64,000 nucleotides of DNA from Tenggerimyces flavus (GCF_016907715.1 NZ_JAFBCM010000001.1:3348001-3412000); one strand, 5' to 3'. Positions 38,725 through 48,662 are shown, numbered from the stretch's first letter. Translations and numbers: made by a program. Notes: generated by a model not told the origin, from the sequence alone.

Positions 38725-39582
38725 ATGCGATCGGTCTACAAGAACTCAGCTGGTGAAAGTGTCGTGCGGCAGTGGTGCACCGACGCGCTGGCCAGGGCGA
38801 GCTTTCCGCTCACCACCGCCACGGTCGACACAAGCGCCGGCCACGTGACACTCACCACCGCGGGCGGCACCGGGCCGCCGCGGGTCGTCCTGGTGCCCGG
38901 GACCGCGTTCAACGCCGCGGTCGCGCTGCCGTGGCTGCAGGCGCTATCGACGTGCTGGGCTACCACCGTTGTCGACCTGCCCGGCCAACCCGGACTCAGC
39001 AACGCCCACCGCCCGCTCCGGCATGGCCGGGATCGTCTTGCCTGGTACGGCGGGGTGGTCAACGAGGTCCTGGCGGCGATCGACGCCGACCAGGTCGTGT
39101 TGGTCGGAAACTCCCTCGGCGCCGCTGTCGTCCTCGCCGCCGACTCCGCCCGCATCGCTGCCCGGGTACTCATCTCCCCGGCCGGATTCATCCGCCTCAG
39201 CGTCGACCCCAGGCTGGCCCTCGCCTCGGCCGGCTGGCTGCTGCGCCCGACACCCGCCCGCACCCGTCGCATGCTTCGGCTGTTCGTCGCCCCCGGGGAC
39301 GAACCACCCGAGACCGAGGTCGAGTGGATGACCCTGATGGCCAGCCACTGCCGCACAACCCTCGCTCCGCCACCCCTACCTACCGAGATTCTGGCCGGCA
39401 GAGCCGAGCAGCCATGCGTCGTCGCCGTCGGAGAACACGACCGCTTCCTCCCACCCCACCGACTCGCTCCGACAGTACGCCGCACCATGAACACCGAGCT
39501 TCACGTTCTCCCCCACGCAGGCCACCTGACCACACCCGCCCAGCTCGACCAGGTCCTGTCCCTCATCGCCGACGTCACCTGA
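38725..39582 (+). CDS. Alpha/beta hydrolase
   Basis: 285 residues from ATG 38725 with GAAGGTGAGG upstream; GTG 38713, overlapping the DUF998 stop, is an alternative. Core motifs: VVLVPGTAFNAAVALPWLQA (oxyanion strand), DQVVLVGNSLGAAVVLAADS (nucleophile elbow G-N-S-L-G), CVVAVGEHDRFLPPHRL (acid Asp) and HVLPHAGHLTTP (catalytic His). The triad is complete. Substrate unknown. Confidence 0.87.
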   Translation: MRSVYKNSAGESVVRQWCTDALARASFPLTTATVDTSAGHVTLTTAGGTGPPRVVLVPGTAFNAAVALPWLQALSTCWATTVVDLPGQPGLSNAHRPLRHGRDRLAWYGGVVNEVLAAIDADQVVLVGNSLGAAVVLAADSARIAARVLISPAGFIRLSVDPRLALASAGWLLRPTPARTRRMLRLFVAPGDEPPETEVEWMTLMASHCRTTLAPPPLPTEILAGRAEQPCVVAVGEHDRFLPPHRLAPTVRRTMNTELHVLPHAGHLTTPAQLDQVLSLIADVT

Positions 39583-39611
39583 CGTGCAGCCTTGTCCGGC
39601 TCGTGAGATCT

Positions 39612-39629
39612 TTTCAGAGATTATTGAAA
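39612..39629. promoter_or_regulatory. AT-rich dyad upstream of the GbsR gene
   Basis: TTTCA and TGAAA arms around an eight-base AT-rich centre, in an unusually AT-rich patch (TTTTCAGAGATTATTGAAAG) 30 bases before GTG 39659. It is a candidate autoregulatory operator or promoter for the GbsR-ABC operon. Confidence 0.4.
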
Positions 39630-39658
39630 GTCTTGACCGGACGAGGTTCGCTGATCCG

Positions 39659-40180
39659 GTGAGCGAGTTGGACGGGTACGTCGAGGAGATCGGGCTGTTC
39701 TTCGCCAACCTCGGCCTGCCGCGGATGCCTGGGCGGATCCTCGGCTGGTTGTTGGTGTGCGAGCCGGCTCACCAGTCGGCGGAGGAACTGGCGACCGCGC
39801 TTCGAGTGAGCAGCGGTTCGGTCAGCATGGCGGTGCGGATGCTGGTGCAGGCCGGCACCGTCGAACGGTACGCGCCGCCCGGATCGCGGCGCACGTACTA
39901 CCGGCTCCGACCCGGGTTCTGGCTCCGGGAGGCGGAGGAGAAGGCGAAGGTCGCCGCGGAGTGGCGCAAGCTCGCCGACCGCGGGTTGGCGATGCTCAGC
40001 GACAACTCCGGGGACGCGCCCAGCGAGGGTCAGGCCGCGCGTTCGCTCCGACTCGAGGAGATGCGGGACATGTACGCGTTCCTCGAGACGGAGTACACGC
40101 AGATCGAAGCCCGTTGGCGGCAACGGGAGAAGAAGCAGGACAAGAGAAAACGGTCCAGTTCGAAGGAGTCCGGAGCATGA
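39659..40180 (+). CDS. GbsR/MarR-type transcriptional regulator
   Basis: 173 residues from GTG 39659; the open frame extends to 39584 but would run through the AT-rich promoter-like patch. Winged helix: LDGYVEEIGLFFANLGLPRM, GRILGWLLVCEPAHQSAEEL, ATALRVSSGSVSMAVRMLVQ and PPGSRRTYYRLRPGFW, followed by a long coiled region and a Lys-rich end. GbsR-type proteins repress linked transporter genes. Its stop overlaps the ABC ATPase start (ATGA). Confidence 0.85.
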   Translation: MSELDGYVEEIGLFFANLGLPRMPGRILGWLLVCEPAHQSAEELATALRVSSGSVSMAVRMLVQAGTVERYAPPGSRRTYYRLRPGFWLREAEEKAKVAAEWRKLADRGLAMLSDNSGDAPSEGQAARSLRLEEMRDMYAFLETEYTQIEARWRQREKKQDKRKRSSSKESGA

Positions 40181-41061
40181 GCAGCACGGTCGTTGCGGTC
40201 GATGATCTCACCTTCACCTACCCGAAGTCGGCGCAGCCGGCCGTGCGAGGGATGAGCTTCGCGGTCGACGAGGGCGAGGTGTTCGGGTTCCTCGGTCCGA
40301 GTGGGGCCGGGAAGTCGACGACGCAGAAGATCCTGATCGGCTTGCTCGGCGGCCACGGTGGCGACGTGTCGGTGTGGGGGAAGTCGCCGGCGGAGTGGAA
40401 GTCGGCCTACTACCAGCGGATCGGGGTCTCGTTCGAGCTGCCCAACCACTACCTGAAGCTGACCGGTCTTGAGAACCTGGAGTTCTTCGCGTCGCTGTAT
40501 CCGGGGCTGTATCCGGGGGAGAAGGAAGATCCGATGCGGCTGCTGGAGCGCGTCGGGCTGGCCGAGCACGCCCACCTTCGGGTGGCGAAGTACTCCAAGG
40601 GCATGCAGATGCGGCTGGTCTTCATCCGTGCGCTGCTGCACAAGCCGCGGCTGCTGTTCCTGGACGAGCCGACGTCCGGGATGGACCCGGTGAACGCCCG
40701 CATCGTCAAGGACATCATCCGCGAGCTGCGCGCCGACGGGCGAACGGTGTTCCTGACCACGCATGACATGACGACCGCGGACCAGCTCTGCGACCGGGTC
40801 GCGTTCGTGGTCGACGGACAGATCGCCGCCCTCGACTCCCCGGCCGAGCACAAGGTCCGTCGCAGCCACCGGACGGTGCGGGTCACTTACCGCACCCCGG
40901 CGTTCGCGGACCTGCAGCACAAGGACTTCGCCATGGACGCCCTCGCCGACGACGACGCGTTCACCACGCTGGTGCGGTCCGGGCGGGTCGAGGCCATGCA
41001 CAGCCAGGAAGCCAGCCTCGAGGACGTGTTCATCGACATCACTGGACGGACCCTCCAATGA
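40177..41061 (+). CDS. ABC transporter ATP-binding protein
   Basis: 294 residues from ATG 40177. Walker A FLGPSGAGKSTTQKILIGLL, a signature helix reading YSKGMQMRLVFIRALLHKPR (K-G-M in place of S-G-G), Walker B LLFLDEPTSGMDPVNARIV and the switch His in VFLTTHDMTTADQLCDRV. The C-terminal extension is typical of DrrA-like exporters. It pairs with two membrane subunits encoded in the same operon, all joined by ATGA overlaps. Confidence 0.92.
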   Translation: MSSTVVAVDDLTFTYPKSAQPAVRGMSFAVDEGEVFGFLGPSGAGKSTTQKILIGLLGGHGGDVSVWGKSPAEWKSAYYQRIGVSFELPNHYLKLTGLENLEFFASLYPGLYPGEKEDPMRLLERVGLAEHAHLRVAKYSKGMQMRLVFIRALLHKPRLLFLDEPTSGMDPVNARIVKDIIRELRADGRTVFLTTHDMTTADQLCDRVAFVVDGQIAALDSPAEHKVRRSHRTVRVTYRTPAFADLQHKDFAMDALADDDAFTTLVRSGRVEAMHSQEASLEDVFIDITGRTLQ

Positions 41062-41834
41062 CCCCGGCAACAAACCCAGCAACGGCCACAACGGGCGTCG
41101 CACGTCCACTGTGGAAGGTTGTCCAGCTCGATCTGCGGTTGCAGTGGAGGTACGGGTTCTACTACGCGGCCGGGTTCTCCCTGGTGCTGTGGGAAGTCGT
41201 CGTGCTGCTCATCCCCGAAGGCCTGCGGCAGGTGGCCATGCCGTACGTCATCTTCGGCGACTCGGTCATCATCGGGTTCTTCTTCATCGCTGGGGCGGTG
41301 TTCTTCGAGAAGGGCGAACGCACCCTGTTCGCGTTGCTATCCACGCCGGTGCGGTTCCGGCACTACCTCACCGGCAAGCTCGCAACGCCCGGCCTGCTCA
41401 GCCTGGTCGCTGCCGTCGTGCTCGCAGTGCACGCGCTCGCCAGCCCCGGAGACAGTCTGGGTGTGGTAACAGTGAAGGCCGTCACGGTGGTCGTCGCCGT
41501 GGTCTTGGCCACGTTGTTGTTCTTGCTGTGCGGGCTGATCACCGCGGCGCCGTTCCCGTCGATGACCGACTGGATGATTCCGTCCACGATGGTGATCGCG
41601 GCCATGAACGTTCCGCTGCTGTCGTACAGCGGGCTGATCGACCATCCCGTGTTCTACCTGCTCCCGACGCAGGGGAGCCTGCTGCTCCTCGGATCCGCGT
41701 TCGACCAGGTCGCGCTCTCTGCGTGGCAGGTCGTTTATGCCGTGGCGTACCCGCTGGCCTGGATCGCCGGACTCGTGCTGCTCGCCCGCCGAGTCTTCGA
41801 CCGGTACGTCGTGGCCAAGGAAGGCAGCGCATGA
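41058..41834 (+). CDS. ABC transporter membrane subunit 1
   Basis: 258 residues from ATG 41058. Six predicted helices; QLDLRLQWRYGFYYAAGFSL opens the first, and an elbow region with FEKGERTLFALLSTPVRFRH matches ABC-2 type permeases (E-R-x-x-x-x-x-L-x-x-x-P). It forms the exporter channel with the second permease. The substrate is not apparent from the sequence. Confidence 0.87.
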   Translation: MTPATNPATATTGVARPLWKVVQLDLRLQWRYGFYYAAGFSLVLWEVVVLLIPEGLRQVAMPYVIFGDSVIIGFFFIAGAVFFEKGERTLFALLSTPVRFRHYLTGKLATPGLLSLVAAVVLAVHALASPGDSLGVVTVKAVTVVVAVVLATLLFLLCGLITAAPFPSMTDWMIPSTMVIAAMNVPLLSYSGLIDHPVFYLLPTQGSLLLLGSAFDQVALSAWQVVYAVAYPLAWIAGLVLLARRVFDRYVVAKEGSA

Positions 41835-42622
41835 GCACCATCCCCAACACCAGCACCACGAGCGGTAACGCCAGTGTCAGGACGAGTGTCATGACCGCGC
41901 TCGCCGGCTTCGGCCGCAACGACCTGCGCAGCGTGCGACGCGACTCGATCATGATCGGCGTCGCTCTCGGACCGTTCCTCTACGCGGCGGCGATGTGGTT
42001 CCTCCCACCCCTGACGACCTTCCTGGACCGCCAGTACGCCTTCGACCTGACGCCGTACCACATCCTGATCGTGAGCGGCTTCGTCGTCATCGGCCCCGTC
42101 GCCGTGCTCGGCGCGCTGTGCGGGCTCATGCTGCTCGACGACAAAGACCAACACACCCTCGCGGCACTTCGGGTCGCGCCGATCCCGCCGCTCACCTACC
42201 CGCTGTACCGAGCCGCGATGATCACCGCCGTCACCACCGTGTCGATCACCGCCGCGCTCGCGTTGACCCGACTCCTCCCCGCGGAGCTCGTCCTCGCGTC
42301 GATACCGATCGCGTTCGTCTGCGGACTCGGCGCCGCGGTCGTCGGCCTGCTCATGCCCGCCGTCGCGAACAACAAGGTCGAAGGCCTCGCCGTCATGCGC
42401 GCGACCGGCATCGCCCTGTTCGGACTCCCGCTCGTCCCATGGTGGCTCGACCACCCCGCGCAACTCCTCTTCGGCCTGCTCCCCACCTACTGGCCGGCCA
42501 AAGCGTTCTGGCTCGCCGCCGACCACCAGACTTACTGGCCGTACATCGTCGGCGGCATCGCCTACTGCGGTCTCGTCGGCTACCTGCTCCTGCGCCGGCT
42601 CGCCCGAACCGCACAGGGATGA
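41831..42622 (+). CDS. ABC transporter membrane subunit 2
   Basis: 263 residues from ATG 41831. Six helices with an ABC-2 elbow (DDKDQHTLAALRVAPIPPLT), PLYRAAMITAVTTVSITAAL and NNKVEGLAVMRATGIALFGL. It begins with a Ser/Thr-rich leader. Last gene of the four-gene GbsR-ABC operon. Confidence 0.87.
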   Translation: MSTIPNTSTTSGNASVRTSVMTALAGFGRNDLRSVRRDSIMIGVALGPFLYAAAMWFLPPLTTFLDRQYAFDLTPYHILIVSGFVVIGPVAVLGALCGLMLLDDKDQHTLAALRVAPIPPLTYPLYRAAMITAVTTVSITAALALTRLLPAELVLASIPIAFVCGLGAAVVGLLMPAVANNKVEGLAVMRATGIALFGLPLVPWWLDHPAQLLFGLLPTYWPAKAFWLAADHQTYWPYIVGGIAYCGLVGYLLLRRLARTAQG

Positions 42623-43020
42623 TCGGAGGCCAGCCCTCAGCGCGCCTGCCTGAGGACGGACGCCTGCCCTGCGCGTAGCAATGCCGACGAAATAGCCTAA
42701 ACGGCTATACCGGTTCACTGTCCTCCACTTGAGCATCCGACTGAAGTGGCCGACGGGCCGTTGCCGCCTCGCGCGGCACCCGATCCAAGCCTGCCTCGAA
42801 CGGCTCCAGGAAGAAGCGCCCATCATGAGCCCTCGCCGCCGGCTGGCTGATTGGGCAGCGAGGACACCGGACCCCGTCATGGTGCTACAGCACCTGGTGC
42901 ATTTTCGCCGACAAGACCAGGATCTTTAGGAAGCCCATTCTGATGCCCGGCTACTGGGGAGATTACTGAGGTGGCGGCCTCCAGGCGCTCGTGTCTTGCG
43001 CCCCGCCCAAGACGAGTGAG
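42623..43020. other. Stretch without a supportable gene
   Basis: A short plus-strand frame near 42820-42929 (RRLADWAARTPDPVMVLQHL) is open but unsupported. Nothing else is seen. Confidence 0.4.
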
Positions 43021-43311
43021 GTGACAGTGGCTGCGACAACCCCCACACCAGTAAAACCGAAACGTCGACTGGTTCGCCGGTGGCTGATCGCCATGTTGGT
43101 CGTGCTCCTCGCGCTATCCCTAACCGGTGCCGTGCTCTACCGAGGTCTCTACGGCCAAGCTGTCAACACCTGCTCCAACGGCGAATCCACCAACGAACCA
43201 ACCTGGACCGACACGGAGCAAGGCTGGCAAAGCTGGCCACTAGGATTCTGGTGCAAACGCACCTACCGAGACGGATACATCGAACACATCAACCTTGGCA
43301 TCTTGCCCTAG
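43021..43311 (+). CDS. Small single-pass membrane protein
   Basis: 96 residues from GTG 43021 (GTG 43027 is equally possible). A basic cytoplasmic lead (PVKPKRRLVRR) precedes one helix (WLIAMLVVLLALSLTGAVLY). The outside part carries two cysteines (NTCSNGES, GFWCKRTY) that could pair, and ends YRDGYIEHINLGILP. No family recognised. Confidence 0.6.
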   Translation: MTVAATTPTPVKPKRRLVRRWLIAMLVVLLALSLTGAVLYRGLYGQAVNTCSNGESTNEPTWTDTEQGWQSWPLGFWCKRTYRDGYIEHINLGILP

Positions 43312-44378
43312 TTCGGGATCAATGCGGTATTTCGACCCCAACCAGCCCAGCTGGCCGAGAGCCCTTAGGCAAGGCAACCAGTCGAGTGGGCGGACTAACC
43401 CGCCGCACGGCTGCGACGTTCTTCATACGTCACTAGTTGTTCCCGAACGGACGCCGATGGACTCTCCCACCAGAGGCGTCCGTTCGCTCTCGTCGCCGTC
43501 CGGACTCCGCCGCGGAGCGTTCCCCCAATCCCAGGCACTCCCACCACAGGCGCGCCGTCCACTCATGCAGTGTCGGGCTAGCTGGCCATGCTCAAGCAGC
43601 TTGGCCACCTCGAGCAAGCGGTCGACCTGCGTCCAGGTGAAGATCGTCTAGTTGCCGTGCCTCGGCCAGGACCGCATCAGTCCAGAGCGAGCAGGCATAA
43701 CGGGCGACCTCCGCGGCCTACCACGCTTTCGACAGCTGGCCGCGTACTCCTCCCGAGCGCGCTCCACTAGCGCTCGTCTTCGCCGCTCAGCCTCGGCATT
43801 GGCTTCGGCGCTAGATCCGGCGTCGTGCTGCGATCCATTCACTGGATCCGTCTTGGCTAGCAGACCGAAGCACGAATGCCTATCGATTTAGACGATTCAC
43901 CTGGTGTCGTCGCAGGAGAACGGAGTGGTGCCTGGGGTCCGCGACGTACTTGCCGGGAGAAGACAGCGAAGCCCGAGCCACCACATCGTCGTCCTCAACA
44001 GGCTGAAACCCGGACCGGCGACCAGGCCGTTGTCGTCACTGCGGTGGGGTGAACCGGGCGGCTGAGACGGCGCTCAGGGGGTGCCGCCCGGTTCGGTGGT
44101 GTCCCAGGTCACAGAAGGGAGTCGGTAACCAGGGCCACCCAGTGGGCGTTGGGAGCACCCACCATTCCCCGTATACCACGAATCGGCTTCATCGAAGCGC
44201 AAACAACCAGCAAGACTGTCGCCTCGAAGTCGATCAGCAAGCCCGGAATCGATCGCGGTCGAGGCAGGATCGCTTGATATGAACAGGCGTATCGTTGGCA
44301 ACAGCGTCCAGGAATCCGGAGTTGGTTCAAGCTGCCCCAGGCCTCTGCCGGCGTGCGTGTGGGGTCAAGGGGAGTCTC
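43312..44378. other. About 1 kb without a supportable gene
   Basis: A minus-strand frame at 43648-43842 (AEAERRRRALVERAREEYAA) looks helical and may be the end of a lost gene, but I find no start, domain or partner. The remainder shows nothing I can support. Confidence 0.4.
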
Positions 44379-44732
44379 ATGGAGCAGTCTGTTGTATCGG
44401 TCGACCGCATCGGATCCGCGGTTGTAGTGACGCCTCACGGCGAGATCGACGCGGCGACCACCCCCGCGCTACGAGACGTCCTCCTAGCTGTCCTAGCCGA
44501 CCGTCCCACCGCGCTCGTGATCGACCTATCCCGCGTGTCGTTCCTGGACTCCGTCTGTCTCGGGGCGCTGGTCGGTGCCGCCGGCCGAGCCGCGCTGGCG
44601 GACTGCACATTCGCACTTGCCAACCCGACCCCGATCGCGGCGAGGCTTCTCGCCATCACCGCACTCGACCGGGCACTTACGGTTGCGCCCACCATCACCG
44701 AAGCTCTCGCAGGGCCAGCCAGTACCCGCTGA
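44379..44732 (+). CDS. STAS-domain anti-sigma factor antagonist
   Basis: 117 residues from ATG 44379 with AAGGGGAG upstream. VVVTPHGEIDAATTPALRDV, ALVIDLSRVSFLDSVCLGAL (the phosphorylatable Ser in F-L-D-S) and GAAGRAALADCTFALANPTP define the SpoIIAA fold. It would relieve an RsbW-like anti-sigma kinase. None is nearby; the ECF sigma gene across the strand is not of the class these proteins control. Confidence 0.87.
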   Translation: MEQSVVSVDRIGSAVVVTPHGEIDAATTPALRDVLLAVLADRPTALVIDLSRVSFLDSVCLGALVGAAGRAALADCTFALANPTPIAARLLAITALDRALTVAPTITEALAGPASTR

Positions 44733-44786
44733 TCCTCGACAAGCCCAGCTCGGCTCGGACACTGGCCGTTACCGACTACGCCGAGG

Positions 44787-45509
44787 TCACGCCGAGATGC
44801 AGGTGCGGAGGTTGCGGAGGCCGTCGCGGATGCGGGTCTTGACGGCGGACAAGGTCGCGCCGAGCCTCCCGGCGACTTCGGGGTAGGTGTAGCCACGGAA
44901 GTAGGCGTCGACGATCGCTTCACGTTGCAGATCGGTCAGCTCATCCAAGCACCGCAGGATCAGGTCCCTGTCGACCAGCTGGCTGAGGCGGTCGGCGATC
45001 GGGTCGGCCAAAGAGGCGGCTCCTTCGGCCGCCGCGGCGACACGTTCCATCGCGCGACGGTTGCGTTCTGCCCGAAGCCGGTCAACGGCGCGGCGATGCG
45101 CGATCGTCATCGTCCAGGTCGCCGCGGCACCCTTGGCTGGGTCGAACCGAGGCGCGGTCCGCCATAGCTGCACGAACACCTCTTGGGCCACGTCCTCCGC
45201 ATGGCCTATGTCACCAACGATCACCCGAGCCAACCCGTAGACGCGAGGAGCTAACGCGTCGTAAAGCGCCGAGAACGCCGCATCATCGCCCTCCCCGGCC
45301 CGAACCAGCAGCTGCTCCAGACTCACCCGCGCCAGGCCTTCCACCGCTTGCGCACCAGACGGCGAATCGGCGGATCCCGCCTGACGCCCAGCCTCAAGCG
45401 CGGTCTTGGCCCCGGTCATGCTGCCGGTCAGGTTGCTGGCGTCGGCCGCTCGGGTGCGGTGACGACCTTCACGACCCCGCCGAGGCTTCGCGAAGCGGTC
45501 CATCGCCAA
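44787..45509 (-). CDS. ECF RNA polymerase sigma factor (SigK-like)
   Basis: 240 residues from ATG 45509, with a 50-residue low-complexity lead; a start at the internal Met of SMTGAKTAL would remove most of it. Region 2: FSALYDALAPRVYGLARVIV, GHAEDVAQEVFVQLWRTAPR, TWTMTIAHRRAVDRLRAERN. Region 4: LDELTDLQREAIVDAYFRGY, TYPEVAGRLGATLSAVKTRI and RDGLRNLRTCI. It resembles the SigK group. The anti-sigma gene that normally follows is absent: the gene ends 55 bases from the convergent STAS gene. Confidence 0.88.
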   Translation of the reverse strand: MAMDRFAKPRRGREGRHRTRAADASNLTGSMTGAKTALEAGRQAGSADSPSGAQAVEGLARVSLEQLLVRAGEGDDAAFSALYDALAPRVYGLARVIVGDIGHAEDVAQEVFVQLWRTAPRFDPAKGAAATWTMTIAHRRAVDRLRAERNRRAMERVAAAAEGAASLADPIADRLSQLVDRDLILRCLDELTDLQREAIVDAYFRGYTYPEVAGRLGATLSAVKTRIRDGLRNLRTCISA

Positions 45510-45834
45510 TACAAGGCCCTTCTACGACGGCATGATGTGTTCCTGCCGCGCGCCCTGGGTCTGGGGGCCGCAACCATGACAAATCAGACTATCAACACCT
45601 CGTCCGGGCCAAGTCTAGACGGCCTGCCTCCCCTTCCCGGCAAGAAGCGAAGCACCGCCACACACTGCATGCGCCGGCGAGCGGGCCAACCCTGATCCCC
45701 GAACGAAACACCTCCTGGAAGACCGGGACCATGTCGGCCACGTAGTCCGCTAGCAGGACTGGAAGGCCCTGATCGCGTTGAGTTCGTTCTGGTGCGGTTG
45801 CAATGCTGTGGGACTCGCAAGGGATGATGCACGT
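45510..45834. other. Divergent promoter region
   Basis: Lies between the sigma factor and transketolase genes, which are transcribed away from each other. No open frame is convincing and no operator was recognised. Confidence 0.45.
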
Positions 45835-47664
45835 GTGACTACCGAACGTTTCCGTGAGCTGGGTCAGCAGCTCCGGGTCGACTCTGTCCGCGCTTCCGAT
45901 GCGGCCGGTTCGGGGCATCCGACATCCTCGATGTCAGCCGCCGACCTGATGGCGGTGCTGATCGACGGTGGATATCTGCGATGGAACGTTTCCGACCTGC
46001 GCGACCCGGCGAACGACCACCTGATCTTCTCCAAGGGCCACGCATCGCCGTTGTATTACTCGGTGTTGAAGGCGGCCGGAGTCATCGACGACGCCGAGCT
46101 GCTCACGTTCCGCAAGCTAGGTAGCCGTCTCGAGGGACATCCGACGCCGCGAATTCCGCCGACCGATGTGGCCACCGGCTCGCTCGGCCAAGGTCTGCCG
46201 ATCGCGGTCGGCGTCGCGCTCGCCGGCCGCCGACTGGACCGGCTTCCGTACCGGGTGTGGTGTCTATGTGGCGACTCGGAGATGGCCGAAGGGTCGATGT
46301 GGGAGGCGTTCGAGCACGCCGCTTACAACGGATTGGACAACCTAACGGCAATCATCGATGTCAACCGGCTCGGCCAGACACGCGAAACGATGCTGGGCTG
46401 GGATCTCGATCGTTACCAGGCGCGCGCCGAGTCGTTCGGCTGGCACGCGATGGCGATCGATGGCCACGACGTCGACGCGATCGAGGCCGCGTACCACGAG
46501 GCCATCGCCGTCATCGGCCGACCTACCGTGATCATCGCCAAGACGAAGAAGGGCAAGGGTGTCCGTGCGGTTGAAGATCTGCCTGGCAAGCACGGCAAGC
46601 CACTCGACGATCCCAGCTCAGCGATCGAGGAGCTAGGCGGCGAACGCGATCTCCAGGTTCGGCTCGCAGTACCTAAGGCGGGCAAGCCGCATGTCTTCGA
46701 CGCCCCGGGCGGGCAGCTGCCGTCTTGGAGCGTGGGCGACCAGATCGCGACGCGCGAAGCGTACGGCGAGGCGGTGACCGCCCTCGGCAGAATGCGCGGC
46801 GACATCCTGGCCCTCGATGGCGAGGTATCGAACTCCACGTACTCGGAGCTATTCCGCGAGGCCCACCCGGAGCGCTACTTCGAGATGTTCATCGCCGAAC
46901 AGCAGTTGGTGTCCGCCGCGGTCGGGATGCAAGTGCGGGGCTGGGCGCCGTTTGCCTCGACGTTCGCCGCGTTCTTCTCCCGGGCATACGACTTCATCCG
47001 GATGGCGGCGATCTCGCGCGCGAACCTGCGGCTGTGTGGGTCGCACGCCGGCGTTTCGATCGGAGAGGATGGGCCGTCGCAGATGGCGTTGGAGGACATT
47101 GCCTCGTTCCGCGCCATCCATGGGTCGGCTGTCTTGCACCCGTCCGACGCCAACCAGACCGCGCAGCTCATCGCGGCGATGGCCGACCGCGAGGGCATCT
47201 CGTACCTGCGCACCCTGCGAGGCAAGACGACGGTCCGCACGCCTCCCGATGAGCGGGTGACGATCGGCGGCTCACGGGTGGTCCGGAACGGCGACGCGGT
47301 TGCCATTGTCGCGTGCGGAATCACAGTCGACCAAGCGGTCAACGCGGCGGAGACCCTGGCCGCGGAAGGCATCGAAGCTCGCGTCGTAGACGCGTACTCG
47401 ATCAAGCCCATCGACGGCGAGACGATCCGCACGGCCGCGCGCGAGTGCGGCGCCATCATCACTGTCGAAGACCACTGGCTCGAAGGAGGGCTCGGCGACG
47501 CGGTACTGGAATCGCTCGCCGACGCCGCCGAACGCGCTCCCCTGCACAAGCTCGCCGTCCGCGAGATGCCCGGATCCGGTACGCCGGATGAACTCCTGCA
47601 CGTAGCCGGTATCGACGCAGAGGCGATTGTCCGTACGGCCCATGTCATCGCTCGAACTACATGA
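45835..47664 (+). CDS. Transketolase (single chain)
   Basis: 609 residues from GTG 45835. It transfers two-carbon ketol units between sugar phosphates with thiamine diphosphate and Mg2+. Motifs: GSGHPTSSMSAADLMAVLID, DHLIFSKGHASPLYYSVLKA, ATGSLGQGLPIAVGVALAGR, WCLCGDSEMAEGSMWEAFEH (TPP/metal site) and IDVNRLGQ, then the pyrimidine half FEMFIAEQQLVSAAVGMQVR, GSHAGVSIGEDGPSQMALED and a C-terminal domain with ARVVDAYSIKPIDG. Complete. With phosphoketolase 25 kb away it would supply or drain xylulose-5-phosphate. No operon partner. Confidence 0.93.
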   Translation: MTTERFRELGQQLRVDSVRASDAAGSGHPTSSMSAADLMAVLIDGGYLRWNVSDLRDPANDHLIFSKGHASPLYYSVLKAAGVIDDAELLTFRKLGSRLEGHPTPRIPPTDVATGSLGQGLPIAVGVALAGRRLDRLPYRVWCLCGDSEMAEGSMWEAFEHAAYNGLDNLTAIIDVNRLGQTRETMLGWDLDRYQARAESFGWHAMAIDGHDVDAIEAAYHEAIAVIGRPTVIIAKTKKGKGVRAVEDLPGKHGKPLDDPSSAIEELGGERDLQVRLAVPKAGKPHVFDAPGGQLPSWSVGDQIATREAYGEAVTALGRMRGDILALDGEVSNSTYSELFREAHPERYFEMFIAEQQLVSAAVGMQVRGWAPFASTFAAFFSRAYDFIRMAAISRANLRLCGSHAGVSIGEDGPSQMALEDIASFRAIHGSAVLHPSDANQTAQLIAAMADREGISYLRTLRGKTTVRTPPDERVTIGGSRVVRNGDAVAIVACGITVDQAVNAAETLAAEGIEARVVDAYSIKPIDGETIRTAARECGAIITVEDHWLEGGLGDAVLESLADAAERAPLHKLAVREMPGSGTPDELLHVAGIDAEAIVRTAHVIARTT

Positions 47665-47824
47665 CTCAAAGGTCCACGGTCTACGCCCGGTCGTTCTCCT
47701 GTACTTGTTCGGAGAACGGCCGGTCTCGCCGTGGGCTGCCGCCTGTCGGCCCGGCCGAGCACGCTGCGGGATCCCGCATCTCCGTAGTCGACACGAACGG
47801 TAAGCCTAAATGCACGCAGCCTGA

Positions 47825-48175
47825 TCACGGGCTACGTTGGCACCGCGGGTTTGGGTAGGCGTTTGGCGCCTTGGCGGTCCAGGAATCCGCGACAACCTCG
47901 GTGACCTCCGCCATGGACAGCTGATCGAGCCAGGCGAAGACCGCGGCTGGGAACGCTCTGCTGATCGAGAACTTGTCAGGTTCGGTGCGCACGAGGGCCT
48001 CGCGCGCACCGGGATCGGGCGCCCAGAACTGGAGGATCTCGCGGTCACCTTCCCAACGCAGCCGGACGAACTGCCGCCCGGCCACGTGGTACGCCGGCGA
48101 GCCTTCGTGCGCATGGCCTTCGGTCACCTCGGGCATGCTCAAGGCGACAGCGCCGACCTCAGCCCAGGTCACCAT
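47825..48175 (-). CDS. MmcQ/YjbR-family protein
   Basis: 116 residues from ATG 48175. VGAVALSMPEVTEGHAHEGS, PAYHVAGRQFVRLRWEGDRE, VRTEPDKFSISRAF and AWLDQLSMAEVTEVVADSWT give the CyaY-like double-wing fold of YjbR proteins, thought to bind DNA or small ligands. It starts 77 bases from the divergent ArsR gene. Confidence 0.85.
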   Translation of the reverse strand: MVTWAEVGAVALSMPEVTEGHAHEGSPAYHVAGRQFVRLRWEGDREILQFWAPDPGAREALVRTEPDKFSISRAFPAAVFAWLDQLSMAEVTEVVADSWTAKAPNAYPNPRCQRSP

Positions 48176-48252
48176 CGAGCTAACGGACCGTTGGGGTCGA
48201 CCATCGATAGTTCAGCCTTCTGTGAGTTCAGTGTTTGTGTACCGTCCTCGGC

Positions 48253-48586
48253 GTGCTTCAGGTCATCCCGCACGCCGAGGTGCTGGCCCGCTTCGGGCAT
48301 GCCCTCTCCGACTCCACCCGGACGCGGATCCTGTTGGCGCTCCGCGAAGCGCCAGGCTATCCAGCGGACCTGTCGGAGGTTCTCGGTGTTCTCGAGGACG
48401 AACCTGTCCAACCATCGGGCGTGCCTGCGCGGCTGTGGGCTGGTCGTCGCCGTGCCCGAAGGGCGCCGCGTTCGTTACGAGCTCGCCGAGCCGAGGCTCG
48501 CCCACGCCCTGGAGGACCTGCTCGGACTGGTGCTGGCGATCGATCCGACGGCGTGTCCCACCGCCGAGGACGAGGGGTGCTGCTGA
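48253..48586 (+). pseudogene. ArsR-family metal sensor (CmtR-like), one frameshift
   Basis: GTG 48253: IPHAEVLARFGHALSDSTRT and RILLALREAPGYPADLSEVL in one frame. One extra T near 48391 shifts it, and the recognition helix continues as SRTNLSNHRACLRGCGLVVA, then PEGRRVRYELAEPRLAHALE to a Cys-rich end (DPTACPTAEDEGCC). The paired cysteines at CLRGCG and the tail match the Cd/Pb-sensing CmtR layout. Its stop overlaps an ATG (TGATG) leading into the efflux gene. With the frameshift only a truncated protein forms, so efflux control may be lost. Confidence 0.8.
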
Positions 48587-48662
48587 TGGCTGCGGTGAGA
48601 TCTGGTCCGAACGAGTCTCGACGAAGCAGCTGCCCGTCGCCACCACGCTGGAGCGGCGATCG